64,000 nt of DNA, taken from positions 868,001 through 932,000 of the forward strand of contig NW_027480569.1 of the NCBI RefSeq assembly GCF_051401765.1, in the 5' to 3' direction. The notes below the pieces were generated by a model. It was given only the letters and a program-made list of their open reading frames with translations. It searched no databases and was not told where the DNA came from. The stretch comes from Calliopsis andreniformis (lineage: Eukaryota > Arthropoda > Insecta > Hymenoptera > Andrenidae). Each line of letters starts with the position of its first letter. Position 1 is the stretch's first letter. The translations under genes and the position numbers were made by a program. This document shows, in pieces, positions 1 to 12,129 of the stretch.

Positions 1-560
1 TTGAGGATTGAGGATTGAAGATTGAGTATTGAGTATTGAAGGTTGACGATTGTGGATTGAGGATTGAGGATTGAAGATTGAGTATTGAGGATTGAAGATT
101 GAGGGTTAAAGATTGAGTATTGATGATTGAATATTGAGGATTGAGGATTGAGGATTGAGGATTGAGGATTGAGGATTGAGGATTGAAGATTGAGAATTGA
201 TGATTGAATATTGAGGATTGTGGATTGAGGTTTGAGGATTGAGGACGAGGACTGACGGTAGAGGATTTAGGTTTGAGGATTGTGGATTGAGGGCTGAGGA
301 TTGAGGATGAGTGCTAAGGGTCGGGGATTGATGTTCGACGACTGAGGACTGAGGATTGAGGATTGAGATTTGAGGATAGATGTTTGAGGATTGAAGATTG
401 AGGATTGAGGATTGAGGATTGAGGAATGAGGATTGAAGATTGAGTATTCAGGATTGAAGATTGAGGATAGAGGATTGAGTACTGAGGATGGAGGATGAGG
501 GCTGAGGGTTGAGGATTGAGGATTGAGAAATGAGGATTGAGGATTGAGGATTGAAATTGA
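1..560 (+). repeat. Left-edge segment, duplicated at about 16585-17144
   Basis: This stretch matches 16585-17144 at a constant offset of 16584. GGTTGACGATTGTGG is at 41 and 16625, and GAAATTGAGG is at 553 and 17137. The offset does not drift over about 550 bp, so no net insertion or deletion separates the copies. Further copies carrying the same GGTTGACG variant start near 20528, 22407 and 24594. The left end of the homology lies outside the window. Confidence 0.85.
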
Positions 561-1055
561 GGATTGAGGATTGATGATTGAAGATTGAGTATTGAGGATT
601 GAATATTGCGGATTGAGGATCGAGGATTGAGGATTGAGGATTGAGGATTGAGGATTGAGGATTGAGGATTGAGGATTGAAGATTGAGAATTGATGATTGA
701 ATATTGAGGATTGTGGATTGAGGTTTGAGGATTGAGGACGAGGACTGACGATAGAGGATTTAGGTTTGAGGATTGTGGATTGAGGGCTGAGGATTGAGGA
801 TGAGTGCTAAGGGTCGGGGATTGATGTTCGACGACTGAGGACTGAGGATTGAGGATTGAGAATTGAGGATAGATGTTTGAGGATTGAAGATTGAGGATTG
901 AGGATTGAGGATTGAGGAATGAGGATTGAAGTTTGAGTATTGAGGATTGAAGATTGAGGATAGAGGATTGAGTACTGAGGATGGAGGATGAGGGCTGAGG
1001 GTTGAGGATTGAGGATTGAGAAATGAGGATTGAGGATTGAGGATTGAAATTGAGG
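140..1055 (+). repeat. 493-bp tandem pair (A+B segments)
   Basis: Landmarks recur exactly 493 bp apart: GAAGATTGAGAATTG at 185 and 678, GAGGACGAGG at 241 and 734, and GAAATTGAGG at 553 and 1046. The first unit is about 140-632. The second is partial and ends near 1055, where the two copies diverge. A period of 493 equals 71 monomers less 4 bases. I count four 6-bp monomers in the unit, which accounts for it. Similar pairs with a 500-bp period (one extra heptamer) lie at 20721/21221 and 24787/25287. Confidence 0.85.
306..340 (+). repeat. Landmark A, haplotype a (GAG / GGGTC / GATGTTC)
   Basis: This is a representative 35-bp core of the most C-rich, CpG-bearing segment in the array. It reads GATGAGTGCTAAGGGTCGG, continues through GGATTGATG and ends TTCGACG. 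It is followed by ACTGAGGACTGAGG and then a variant carrying GATAGATG. Other copies with the same linked variants lie near 798, 13216, 16890, 21289 and 32802. This is one of four recognisable haplotypes of the core. No function is known to me. Confidence 0.8.
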
Positions 1056-4000
1056 ATTGGGTATTGAGGATTGAAGAATGAGGATTGAGGAATTAGGATT
1101 GAGGACTGAGGATTGAGGATTGAAGATTGAGGATTGGGTATTGAGGATTGAAGAATGAGGATTGAGGATTGAGGATTGAGGATTGAGGATTGAAGATTGA
1201 GTGTTGAGGATTGAAAATTGAGGACTGAGGATTGACGATTGAGGATTGAGGATTGAAGATTGAGTATTGAGGATTGAAGATGGAGGATTGAGTATTGAGG
1301 ATTGAGGATTCAGGGTTGAAGATTGAGGATTGAGGATTGAGGATTGAGGATTGAGGATTGAGGATTGAGGATTGAAGATTGAATATTTATGATTGAATAT
1401 TGAGGACTGAGGATTGAGGGTTGTGGATTGAGGACGAGGACTGAGGGTTGAATATAGACGTTTGAGGTCTGAGGATTAAGGATTGAGGATTGAGAATTGA
1501 GAATTGAGGATTAAGGATTGAAGATTAAGGATTGGGTATTTAGGATTCAAGAATGAGGATTGAGGATTGAGGTTTGAGGATTGGGGATTGAAGATTGAGT
1601 ATTGATGATTGAATATTGAGGATTGAGGATTGAGGTTTGAGGTTTGAGGATGAAGACTGAGGGTTGGGGATTGAGGTTTCAGGAACGACGATTGAGGATT
1701 GAGGATTGAGGACTAAGGATTGACGACTGAGTATTGAAGATTGAGGATTGATGACTGAGGATTGACGACTGAGAATTGAGGATTGAGGATTGATGATTGA
1801 AGATTGAGTATTGAGAATTGAATATTGCGGATTGAGGATTGAGGATTGAGGATTGAGGATTGAGGATTGAGGATTGAGGATTGAGGATTGAAGATTGAGT
1901 ATTGAGTATTGAAGGTTGAGGATTGTGGATTGAGGATTAAGGATTGAGGATTGAATATTGTAGATTGAGTATTGATGCCTGAGGATTGAGGATTGAGGAT
2001 TGAGGATTGAGGATTGAGAATGGAAGATTGAGTATTGAGGATTGAAGATTGAGTATTGATGATTGAATATTGAGGATTGAGGATTGAGGATTGAGGATTG
2101 AGGACGAGGACTGACGGTAGAGGATTTAGGTTTGAGGATTGAGGATTGAGGACTGAGGATTGAGGATGCGTGCTAAGCGTCGGGGATTGAGATTCGACGA
2201 CTGAGGACTGAGGATTGAGGATTGAGAATTGAGGATTGATGTTTGAGGATTGAAGATTGAGGATTGGGTAATGAGGATTGAGGAATGAGGATTGAGGATT
2301 GAGGATTGAGGATCTAGGATTGGAGATTGATTATTGAGTATTGAAGGTTGAGGATTGTGGATTGAGGGATGAGGATTGAGGATGAGTGCTAACGGTCGGG
2401 GATTGATGTTCGACGACTGAGGACTGAGGATTGAGGATTGAGAATTGAGGATAGATGTTTGAGGATTGAAGATTGAGGATTGAGGATTGAGGATTGAGGA
2501 ATGAGGATTGAAGATTGAGTATTGAGGATTGAAGATTGAGGATAGAGGATTGAGTACTGAGGATGGAGGATGCGGGCTGAGGGTTGAGGATTGAGGATTG
2601 AGAAATGAGGATTGAGGATTGAGGATTGAAATTGAGGATTGGGTATTGAGGATTGAAGAATGAGGATTGAGGAATTAGGATTGAGGATTGAGGATTGAGG
2701 ATTGAAGATTGAGGATTGGGTATTGAGGAATGAAGAATGAGTTTTGAGGATTGAGGATTGAGGATTGAGGATTGAAGATTGAGTGTTGAGGATTGAAAAT
2801 TGAGGATTGAGGATTGAGGATTGAGGATTGAGGATTGAAGATTGAGTATTGAGGATTGAAGATGGAGGATTGAGTATTGAGGATTGAGGATCCAGGGTTG
2901 AAGGTTGAGGATTGAGGATTGAGGATTGAGGATTGAGGATTGAGGATTGAAGATTGAATATTTATGATTGAATATTGAGGACTGAGGATTGAGGGTTGTG
3001 GATTGAGGACGAGGACTGAGGGTTGAATATTGATGTTTGAGGTCTGAGGATTAAGGATTGAGGATTGAGAATTGAGGATTGAGGATTAAGGATTGAAGAT
3101 TAAGGATTGGGTATTTAGGATTGAAGAGTGAGGATTGAGGATTGAGGTTTGAGGATTGGGGATTGAAGATTGAGTATTGATGATTGAATATTGAGGATTG
3201 AGGATTGAGGTTTGAGGATTGAGGATGAAGACTGAGGGTTGAGGATTGAGGTTTGAGGAACGAGGATTGAGGATTGAGGATTGAGGACTAAGAATTGACG
3301 ATTGAGTATTGAAGATTGAGGATTGATGACTGAGGATTGACGACTGAGAATTGAGGATTGAGGATTGATGATTGAAGATTGAGTATTGAGGATTGAATAT
3401 TGCGGATTGAGGATTGAGGATTGAGGATTGAGGATTGAGGATTGAAGATTGAGTATTGAGTATTGAAGGTTGAGGATTGTGGATTGAGGATTAAGGATTG
3501 AGGATTGAATATTGTAGATTGAGTATTTATGCCTGAGGATTGAGGATTGAGGATTGAGGATTGAGGATTGAGGATGGAAGATTGAGTATTGAGGTTTGAA
3601 GATTGAGGGTTGAAGATTGAGTATTGATGATTGAATATTGAGGATTGAGGATTGAGGATTGAGGATTGAGGATTGAGGATTGAGGATTGAAGATTGAGTA
3701 TTGCTGATTGAATATTTAGGATTGGGGATTGAGGTTTGAGGATTGAGGACGAGGACTGACGGTAGAGGATTTAGGTTTGAGGATTGAGGATTGAGGACTG
3801 AGGATTGAGGATGCGTGCTAAGCGTCGGGGATTGAGATTCGACGACTGAGGACTGAGGATTGAGGATTGAGAATTGAGGATTGATGTTTGAGGATTGAAG
3901 ACTGAGGATTGGGTATTGAGGATTGAGGAATGAGGATTGAGGATTGAGGATTGAGGATCTAGGATTGGAGATTGATTATTGAGTATTGAAGGTTGAGGAT

Positions 4001-4202
4001 TGTGGATTGAGGATTGAGGATTGAGGATTGAGGATTGAGGATGGAAGATTGAGTATTGAGGTTTGAAGATTGAGGGTTGAAGATTGAGTATTGATGATTG
4101 AATATTGAGGATTGAGGATTGAGGATTGAGGATTGAGGATTGAGGATTGAGGATTGAAGATTGAGTATTGCTGATTGAATATTGAGGATTGAGGATTGAG
4201 GT
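1056..4202 (+). repeat. Two diverged A-E units, period about 1.55-1.65 kb
   Basis: Successive landmarks repeat with changing spacing: GAAATTGAGG at 1046 and 2628 (1582 bp), GAGGACGAGGACTGAG at 1430 and 3005 (1575 bp), GATGCCTGAGG with its GCCT at 1977 and 3531 (1554 bp), and GCGTGCTAAGCG at 2168 and 3813 (1645 bp). The drift shows heptamer gains and losses inside each unit. The order is C, D, E, A, B, which is the clearest view of the long repeat in the left part of the window. The first unit carries an additional A core near 2381 that has no counterpart in the second. Confidence 0.7.
2165..2199 (+). repeat. Landmark A, haplotype b (GCG / GCGTC / GAGATTC), with a 5-bp inverted repeat
   Basis: This version of the 35-bp core has GATGCGTGCTAAGCGTCGG, then GGATTGAGA, then TTCGACG. 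CGTCG at 2178-2182 and CGACG at 2195-2199 form a 5-bp inverted repeat around a 12-base loop. A perfect stem of this kind is unusual here because the + strand has almost no C. Copies with the same linked variants are near 3810, 14263, 33844, 52757, 55348 and 60624. A GCATC sub-variant occurs near 36305, 38829 and 42213. Confidence 0.75.
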
Positions 4203-7200
4203 TTGAGGATTGAGGATTGAGGATTGAGGATTGAGGATTGAGGGTTGAAGATTGAGTATTGAGTATTGAAGGTTGAGGATCGTGGATTGAGGATTAAGGA
4301 TTGAGGATTGAATATTGTAGATTGAGTATTGATGCCTGAGGATTGAGGATTGAGGATTGAGGATAGAGGATTGAGGATTGAAGATTGAGTATTGAGGATT
4401 GAAGATTGAGGATTGAAGATTGAGTATTGATGATTGAATATTGAGGATTGAGGATTGAGAATTGAGGATTGAGGATTGGGTATTGAGGATTGAGGAATGA
4501 GGATTGAGGATTGAGGTTTGAGGATTGAGGTTTGCAGATTGAGTATTGAGGATTGAAGATTGAGGATTGAGGATTGAGGATTGAGGAATGAGGATTGAAG
4601 ATTGAGTATTGAGGATTGAAGATTGAGGATAGAGGATTGAGTACTGAGGATGGAGGATGAGGGCTGAGGGTTGAGGATTGAGGATTGAGAAATGAGGGTT
4701 GAGGATTGAGGATTGAAATTGAGGATTGGGTATTTAGGATTGAAGAATGAGGATTGAGGAATTAGGATTGAGGATTGAGGATTGAGGATTGAAGATTGAG
4801 GATTGGGTATTGAGGATTGAAGAATGAGGATTGAGGATTGAAGGTTGAATATTTATGATTGAATATTGAGGACTGAGGATTGAGTGTTGTGGATTGAGGA
4901 CGAGGACTAAGGGTTGAATATTGATGTTTGAGGTCTGAGGATTAAGGATTGAGGATTGAGAATTGAGGATTGAGGATTGAGGATTGCAGATTAAGGATTG
5001 GGTATTTAGGATTGAAGAATGAGGATTGAGGATTGAGGTTTGAGGATTGGGGATTGAAGATTGAGTATTGATGATTGAATATTGAGGATTGAGTATTGGG
5101 GTTTGAGGATTGAGGATGAAGACTGAGGGTTGAGGATTGAGGTTTGAGGAACGAGGATTGAGGATTGAGGATTGAGGACTAAGGATTGACGATTGAGTAT
5201 TGAAGATTGAGGATTGATGACTGAGGAGTGACGACTGAGAATTGAGGATTGAGGATTGATGATTGAAGATTGAGTATTGAGGACTGCATATTGCGGATTG
5301 AGGATTGAGGATTGAGGATTCAGGATTGAAGATTGAGTATTGAGTATTGAAGGTTGAGGATTGTGGATTGAGGATTAAGGATTGAGGATTGAATATTGTA
5401 GAATGAGTATTGATGCCTGAGGATTGAGGATTGAGGATTGAGGATTGAGGATTGAGGATTGAAGATTGAGTATTGAGGATTGAAGATTGAGGGTTGAAGA
5501 TTGAGTATTGATGATTGAATATTGAGGATTGAGGATTGAGGATTGAGGATTGAGGATTGAGGATTGAGGATTGAGGATTGAAGATCGAGTATTGATGATT
5601 GAATATTGAGGATTGAGGATTGAGGTTTGAGGATTGAGGACGAGGACTGACGGCAGAGGATTTAGGTTTGAGGATTGAGGATTGAGGACTGAGGATTGAG
5701 GATGAGTGCTAAGCGTCGGGGATTGAGATTCGACGACTGAGGACTGAGGATTGAGGATTGAGAATTGAGGATTGACGATTGAGGATTGAAGATTGAGTAT
5801 TGATGACTGAATATTGAGGATTGAGGATTGAGGTCTGAGGATTGAGGATTGAGGATTGAGGATTGAGGATAGAGGATTGAGTACTGAGGATGGAGGATGA
5901 GGGCTGAGGGTTGAGGATTGAGGATTGAGAAATGAGGATTGAGGATTGAGGATTGAAATTGAGGATTGGGTATTGAGGATTGAAGAATGAGGATTGTGGA
6001 ATTAGAATTGAGGATTGAGGATTGAGGATTGAAGATTGAGGATCGGGTATTGAGGATTGAAGAATGAGGATTGAGGATTGAGGATTGAGGATTGAGGATT
6101 GAAGATTGAGCGTTGAGGACTGAAGATTGAGGATTGAGGATTGAGGATTGAGGATTGAGGATTGAAGATTGAGTATTGAGGATCGAAGATTGAGGATTGA
6201 GTATTGAGGATTGAGGATTCAGGGTTGAAGATTGAGGATTGAGGATTGAGGATTGAGGATTGAGGATTGAGGATTGAGGATTGAAGATTGAATATTGATG
6301 ATTGAATATTGATGACTGCGGATTGAGGGTTGTGGATTGTGGACGAGGACTAAGGGTTGAATATTGATGTTTGAGGTCTGGGGACTAAGGATTGAGGATT
6401 GAGAATTGAGGATTGATGATTGAGGATTGAAGATTGAGGATTGGGTATTTAGGATTGAAGAATGAGGATTGAGGACTGAGGTTTGAGGATTGAGGATTGA
6501 ACATTGATTATTGATGATTGAATATTGAGGATTGAGGATTGAGGTTTGAGGATTGAGGATGAAGACTGAGGGTTGAGGCTTTAGGTTTGAGGAACGAGGA
6601 TTGAGGATTGAGGACTGAGGACTAAGGATTGACGATTGAGTATTGAAGATTGAGGATTGATGACTGAGGATTGACGACTGAGAATTGAGGATTGAGGATT
6701 CATGATTGAAGATTGAGCATTGAGGATTGAATATTGAGGATTGAGGATTGAGGATAGAGGATTGAGGATTGAGGATTGAGGATTGAAGATTGAGTATTGA
6801 GTATTGAAGGTTGAGGATTGTGGATTGAGGATTAAGGACTGAGGGTTGAATATTGTAGATTGAGTATTGATGCCTGAGGATTGAGGATTGAGGATTGAGG
6901 ATTGAGGATTGAGGATTGAAGATTGAGTATTGAGGATTGTAGATTGAGGGTTGAAGATTTAGTATTGATGATTGAATATTGAGGATTGAGGATTGAGGAT
7001 CAAGGATTGAAGATTGAGAATTGAGGATTGAAGATTGAGGATTGAGGATTGAGTATTGAGGATTGAGGATTGAGGATGGAGGATGAGTGCTGAGGGTTGA
7101 GGATTGAGGATTGAGAATTGAAATTGAGGATTGGGTATTGAGGATTGAACAATGAGGATTGAGGGATTAGGATTGAGGATTGAGGATTGAGGATTGAAGA

Positions 7201-7710
7201 TTGAGGATTGGGTATTGAGGATTGAAGAATGAGGATTGAGGATTGAGGATCGAGGATTGAGGATTGAAGATTAGTGTTGAGGATTGAAGATTGAGGATTG
7301 ATTATTGAGGATTGAGGATTGAGGATTGAAGATTGAGTGTTGAGAGTTGAAGATTGAGGATTGAGGATTGAGGATTGAGGATTGAGGATTGAAGATTGAG
7401 TATTGAGGATTGAAGATTGAGGATTGAGTATTGAGGATTAAGGATTCAGGGTTGAAGATTGAGGATTGAGGATTGAGGATTGAGGATTGAGGATTGAGGA
7501 TTGAAGATTGAATATTGATGATTGAATATTGAGAACTGAGGATTGAGGGTTGTGGATTGAGGACGTGGACTGGGGGTTGAATATTGATGTTTGTGGTCTG
7601 AGGATTAAGGATTGAGGATTGAGAATTGAGTATTGAGGATTGAGGATTGAAGATTGAGGATTGGGTATTTAGAATTGAAGAATGAGGATTGAGGATTGAG
7701 GTTTGATGAT
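4203..7710 (+). repeat. 3.5-kb segment duplicated at about 26389-29907
   Basis: The offset is 22186 bp: GGATCGTGGATTG gives its C at 4281 and 26467, and the TGACGATTGAGG stretch starts at 5773 and 27959. It rises to 22193 after a one-heptamer difference near 6880. The left edge falls at about 4203/26389, where a GTTT monomer is replaced by TATT. The right edge is near 7710/29907. Landmarks E, B, C, D, E, A and B run in the same order in both copies, with only scattered substitutions. Confidence 0.85.
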
Positions 7711-8114
7711 TGAGGATTGAAGATTGAGTATTGATGTTTGAATATTGAGGATTGAGGATTGAGGATCGAGGATTGAGGATTGAGGATTGGAGATTGATTA
7801 TTGAGGATTGAATATTGAGGATTGAGGATTGAGGATTGAGAATTGAGAATTGAGTATGAGGACTGAGGGTTGAGGATTGAGGTTTGAGGAATGAGGATTG
7901 AGGGTTGGGGAATGAGGATTGAGGATAGAGGATTGAGGATTGAGCATTGAAGATTGAGTATTGATGCCTGAGGATTGAGGATTGATAATTGATGATTGAG
8001 GATCGAGGATTGAAGATTGAGAATTGAGGATTGAAGATTGATGATTGAGGATTGAGGATTGAGGATTGAGGATGGAGGATGAGGGCTGAGGGTTGAGGAT
8101 TGAGGATTGAGAAA
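5773..8114 (+). repeat. 2.3-kb segment, second copy at about 9781-12129
   Basis: TGACGATTGAGG stretches start at 5773 and 9781 (offset 4008). After GCCTGAGG the left copy has six perfect monomers and the right copy seven, so the offset becomes 4015 from there to about 8114/12129. Shared rare variants include GATCGGGTATTG, GAGCGTTGAGGACTG and GAGGACGTGGACTGGGGG. The copies part where one reads GAAATGAGGATTG and the other GAAATGAAGATTG. A third copy of the first 1.9 kb lies at 27959-29907 and has the seven-monomer form, so it is closer to the 9781 copy. Confidence 0.87.
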
Positions 8115-9506
8115 TGAGGATTGAGGATTGAGGATTGAAATTGAGGATTGGGTATTGAGGATTGAAGAATGAGGATTGAGCAATTAGGATTGAGGATTGA
8201 GGATTGAGGATTGAAGATTGAGGATTGGGTATTGAGGATTGAAGAATGAGGATTGAGGATTGAGGATTGAGGATTGAGGATTGAAGATTAGTAATGAGGA
8301 TTGAAGATTGAGGGTTGAGGATTGAGGATTGAGGATTGAGGATTGAGGATTGAGTGTTGAGGGTTGAAGATTGAGGATTGAGGATAGAGGATTGAGGATT
8401 GAGGATTGAAGATTGAGTATTGAGGATTGAAGATTGTGGATTGAGTATTGAGGATTGAGGATTCAGGGTTGAAGATTGAGGATTGAGGATTGCGGATTGA
8501 GGATTGAAGATTGAATATTGATGATTGAATATTGAGAACTGAGGATTGAGGGTTGTGGATTGAGGACGTGGACTGGGGGTTGAATATTGATGTTTGTGGT
8601 CTGAGGATTAAGGATTGAGGATTGAGAATTGAGTATTGAGGATTGAGGATTGAAGATTGAGGATTGGGTATTTAGAATTGAAGAATGAGGATTGAGGATT
8701 GAGGTTTGATGATTGAGGATTGAAGATTGAGTATTGATGTTTGAATATTGAGGATTGAGGATTGAGGATCGAGGATTGAGGATTGAGGATTGGAGATTGA
8801 TTATTGAGGATTGAATATTGAGGATTGAGGATTGAGGATTGAGAATTGAGAATTGAGTATGAGGACTGAGGGTTGAGGATTGAGGTTTGAGGAATGAGGA
8901 TTGAGGGTTGGGGAATGAGGATTGAGGATAGAGGATTGAGGATTGAGCATTGAAGATTGAGTATTGATGCCTGAGGATTGAGGATTGATAATTGATGATT
9001 GAGGATCGAGGATTGAAGATTGAGAATTGAGGATTGAAGATTGATGATTGAGGATTGAGGATTGAGGATTGAGGATGGAGGATGAGGGCTGAGGGTTGAG
9101 GATTGAGGATTGAGAAATGAGGATTGAGGATTGAGGATTGAAATTGAGGATTGGGTATTGAGGATTGAAGAATGAGGATTGAGCAATTAGGATTGAGGAT
9201 TGAGGATTGAGGATTGAAGATTGAGGATTGGGTATTGAGGATTGAAGAATGAGGATTGAGGATTGAGGATTGAGGATTGAGGATTGAAGATTAGTAATGA
9301 GGATTGAAGATTGAGGGTTGAGGATTGAGGATTGAGGATTGAGGATTGAGGATTGAGTGTTGAGGGTTGAAGATTGAGGATTGAGGATAGAGGATTGAGG
9401 ATTGAGGATTGAAGATTGAGTATTGAGGATTGAAGATTGTGGATTGAGTATTGAGGATTGAGGATTCAGGGTTGAAGATTGAGGATTGAGGATTGCGGAT
9501 TGAGGA
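7491..9506 (+). repeat. 1003-bp perfect-looking tandem duplication
   Basis: Two adjacent units, about 7491-8503 and 8504-9506, repeat at exactly 1003 bp. GAATATTGATGATTG with GAGAACTG, GAGGACGTGGACTGGGGG and GCAATTAGG (8180 and 9183) all keep this spacing. Open frames of 192 residues at 7605-8183 and 8608-9186 on the - strand are identical, which shows that at least 579 bp match. The period equals 144 monomers less five bases. I find five 6-bp monomers in the unit (in GAGTATGAGG, GGATGAGGG, GAAATTG, AGTAATG and GAGGACGTGG). The right edge is marked by GCGGATTGAGGAT followed by CTAGG in place of TGAAG. Confidence 0.92.
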
Positions 9507-9780
9507 TCTAGGATTGGAGATTGATTATTGAGTATAGAAGGTTGAGGATTGTGGATTGAAGATTGAGGGTTGAGGATTGAGGATTGAGGAATGAGGATTG
9601 AAGGTTGAGTATTGAGGATTGAGGATTGAGGATTGAGAATTGAGGATTGAGGATTGAGGATTGAAGATTGAGTATTGATGATTGAATATTGAGGATTGAG
9701 GATTGAGGATTGAGGATTGAAGATTGAGTATTGAGGATTGAAGATTGAGGATTGAGTATTGAGGATTGAGGATTCAGGAT
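9507..9780 (+). repeat. Linker with GATCTAGG and GTATAGAAGG variants
   Basis: This short heptamer stretch joins the 1003-bp pair to the 9781 copy. It contains GATCTAGGATTGGAGATTG and GAGTATAGAAGGTTG. The same combination follows a GCGGATTGAGG stretch at about 30060-30115 and 46440-46495, so it travels with its left neighbour as one block. Confidence 0.7.
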
Positions 9781-12129
9781 TGACGATTGAGGATTGAAGA
9801 TTGAGTATTGATGACTGAATATTGAGGATTGAGGATTGAGGTCTGAGGATTGAGGATTGAGGATTGAGGATTGAGGATAGAGGATTGAGTACTGAGGATG
9901 GAGGATGAGGGCTGAGGGTTGAGGATTGAGGATTGAGAAATGAGGATTGAGGATTGAGGATTGAAATTGAGGATTGGGTATTGAGGATTGAAGAATGAGG
10001 ATTGTGGAATTAGAATTGAGGATTGAGGATTGAGGATTGAAGATTGAGGATCGGGTATTGAGGATTGAAGAATGAGGATTGAGGATTGAGGATTGAGGAT
10101 TGAGGATTGAAGATTGAGCGTTGAGGACTGAAGATTGAGGATTGAGGATTGAGGATTGAGGATTGAGGATTGAAGATTGAGTATTGAGGATCGAAGATTG
10201 AGGATTGAGTATTGAGGATTGAGGATTCAGGGTTGAAGATTGAGGATTGAGGATTGAGGATTGAGGATTGAGGATTGAGGATTGAGGATTGAAGATTGAA
10301 TATTGATGATTGAATATTGATGACTGCGGATTGAGGGTTGTGGATTGTGGACGAGGACTAAGGGTTGAATATTGATGTTTGAGGTCTGGGGACTAAGGAT
10401 TGAGGATTGAGAATTGAGGATTGATGATTGAGGATTGAAGATTGAGGATTGGGTATTTAGGATTGAAGAATGAGGATTGAGGACTGAGGTTTGAGGATTG
10501 AGGATTGAACATTGATTATTGATGATTGAATATTGAGGATTGAGGATTGAGGTTTGAGGATTGAGGATGAAGACTGAGGGTTGAGGCTTTAGGTTTGAGG
10601 AACGAGGATTGAGGATTGAGGACTGAGGACTAAGGATTGACGATTGAGTATTGAAGATTGAGGATTGATGACTGAGGATTGACGACTGAGAATTGAGGAT
10701 TGAGGATTCATGATTGAAGATTGAGCATTGAGGATTGAATATTGAGGATTGAGGATTGAGGATAGAGGATTGAGGATTGAGGATTGAGGATTGAAGATTG
10801 AGTATTGAGTATTGAAGGTTGAGGATTGTGGATTGAGGATTAAGGACTGAGGGTTGAATATTGTAGATTGAGTATTGATGCCTGAGGATTGAGGATTGAG
10901 GATTGAGGATTGAGGATTGAGGATTGAGGATTGAAGATTGAGTATTGAGGATTGAAGATTGAGGGTTGAAGATTGAGTATTGATGATTGAATATTGAGGA
11001 TTGAGGATTGAGGATCGAGGATTGAAGATTGAGAATTGAGGATTGAAGATTGAGGATTGAGGATTGAGTATTGAGGATTGAGGATTGAGGATGGAGGATG
11101 AGTGCTGAGGGTTGAGGATTGAGGATTGAGAATTGAAATTGAGGATTGGGTATTGAGGATTGAAGAATGAGGATTGAGGGATTAGGATTGAGGATTGAGG
11201 ATTGAGGATTGAAGATTGAGGATTGGGTATTGAGGATTGAAGAATGAGGATTGAGGATTGAGGATCGAGGATTGAGGATTGAAGATTAGTGTTGAGGATT
11301 GAAGATTGAGGATTGATTATTGAGGATTGAGGATTGAGGATTGAAGATTGAGTGTTGAGAGTTGAAGATTGAGGATTGAGGATTGAGGATTGAGGATTGA
11401 GGATTGAAGATTGAGTATTGAGGATTGAAGATTGAGGATTGAGTATTGAGGATTAAGGATTCAGGGTTGAAGATTGAGGATTGAGGATTGAGGATTGAGG
11501 ATTGAGGATTGAGGATTGAAGATTGAATATTGATGATTGAATATTGAGAACTGAGGATTGAGGGTTGTGGATTGAGGACGTGGACTGGGGGTTGAATATT
11601 GATGTTTGTGGTCTGAGGATTAAGGATTGAGGATTGAGAATTGAGTATTGAGGATTGAGGATTGAAGATTGAGGATTGGGTATTTAGAATTGAAGAATGA
11701 GGATTGAGGATTGAGGTTTGATGATTGAGGATTGAAGATTGAGTATTGATGTTTGAATATTGAGGATTGAGGATTGAGGATCGAGGATTGAGGATTGAGG
11801 ATTGGAGATTGATTATTGAGGATTGAATATTGAGGATTGAGGATTGAGGATTGAGAATTGAGAATTGAGTATGAGGACTGAGGGTTGAGGATTGAGGTTT
11901 GAGGAATGAGGATTGAGGGTTGGGGAATGAGGATTGAGGATAGAGGATTGAGGATTGAGCATTGAAGATTGAGTATTGATGCCTGAGGATTGAGGATTGA
12001 TAATTGATGATTGAGGATCGAGGATTGAAGATTGAGAATTGAGGATTGAAGATTGATGATTGAGGATTGAGGATTGAGGATTGAGGATGGAGGATGAGGG
12101 CTGAGGGTTGAGGATTGAGGATTGAGAAA
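9781..12129 (+). repeat. Second copy of the 5.77-8.11 kb segment
   Basis: It matches 5773-8114 at offset 4008-4015. It matches 27959-29907 at a constant offset of 18178, checked at TGACGATTGAGG (9781/27959) and at GGTTTGATGATTG (TTT at 11717/29895). At its right end, after GAGAAATGA, it switches to the family shared with 31.7 kb and 49.1 kb. Confidence 0.85.

Noticed and set aside
2165..2199. CENP-B box in the A core (TTCG followed by GACTG)
   Set aside because: TTCG is present, but the required A and CGGG at the set distances are not. After TTCGACGACTG comes AGGAC, so the match fails at several fixed positions.
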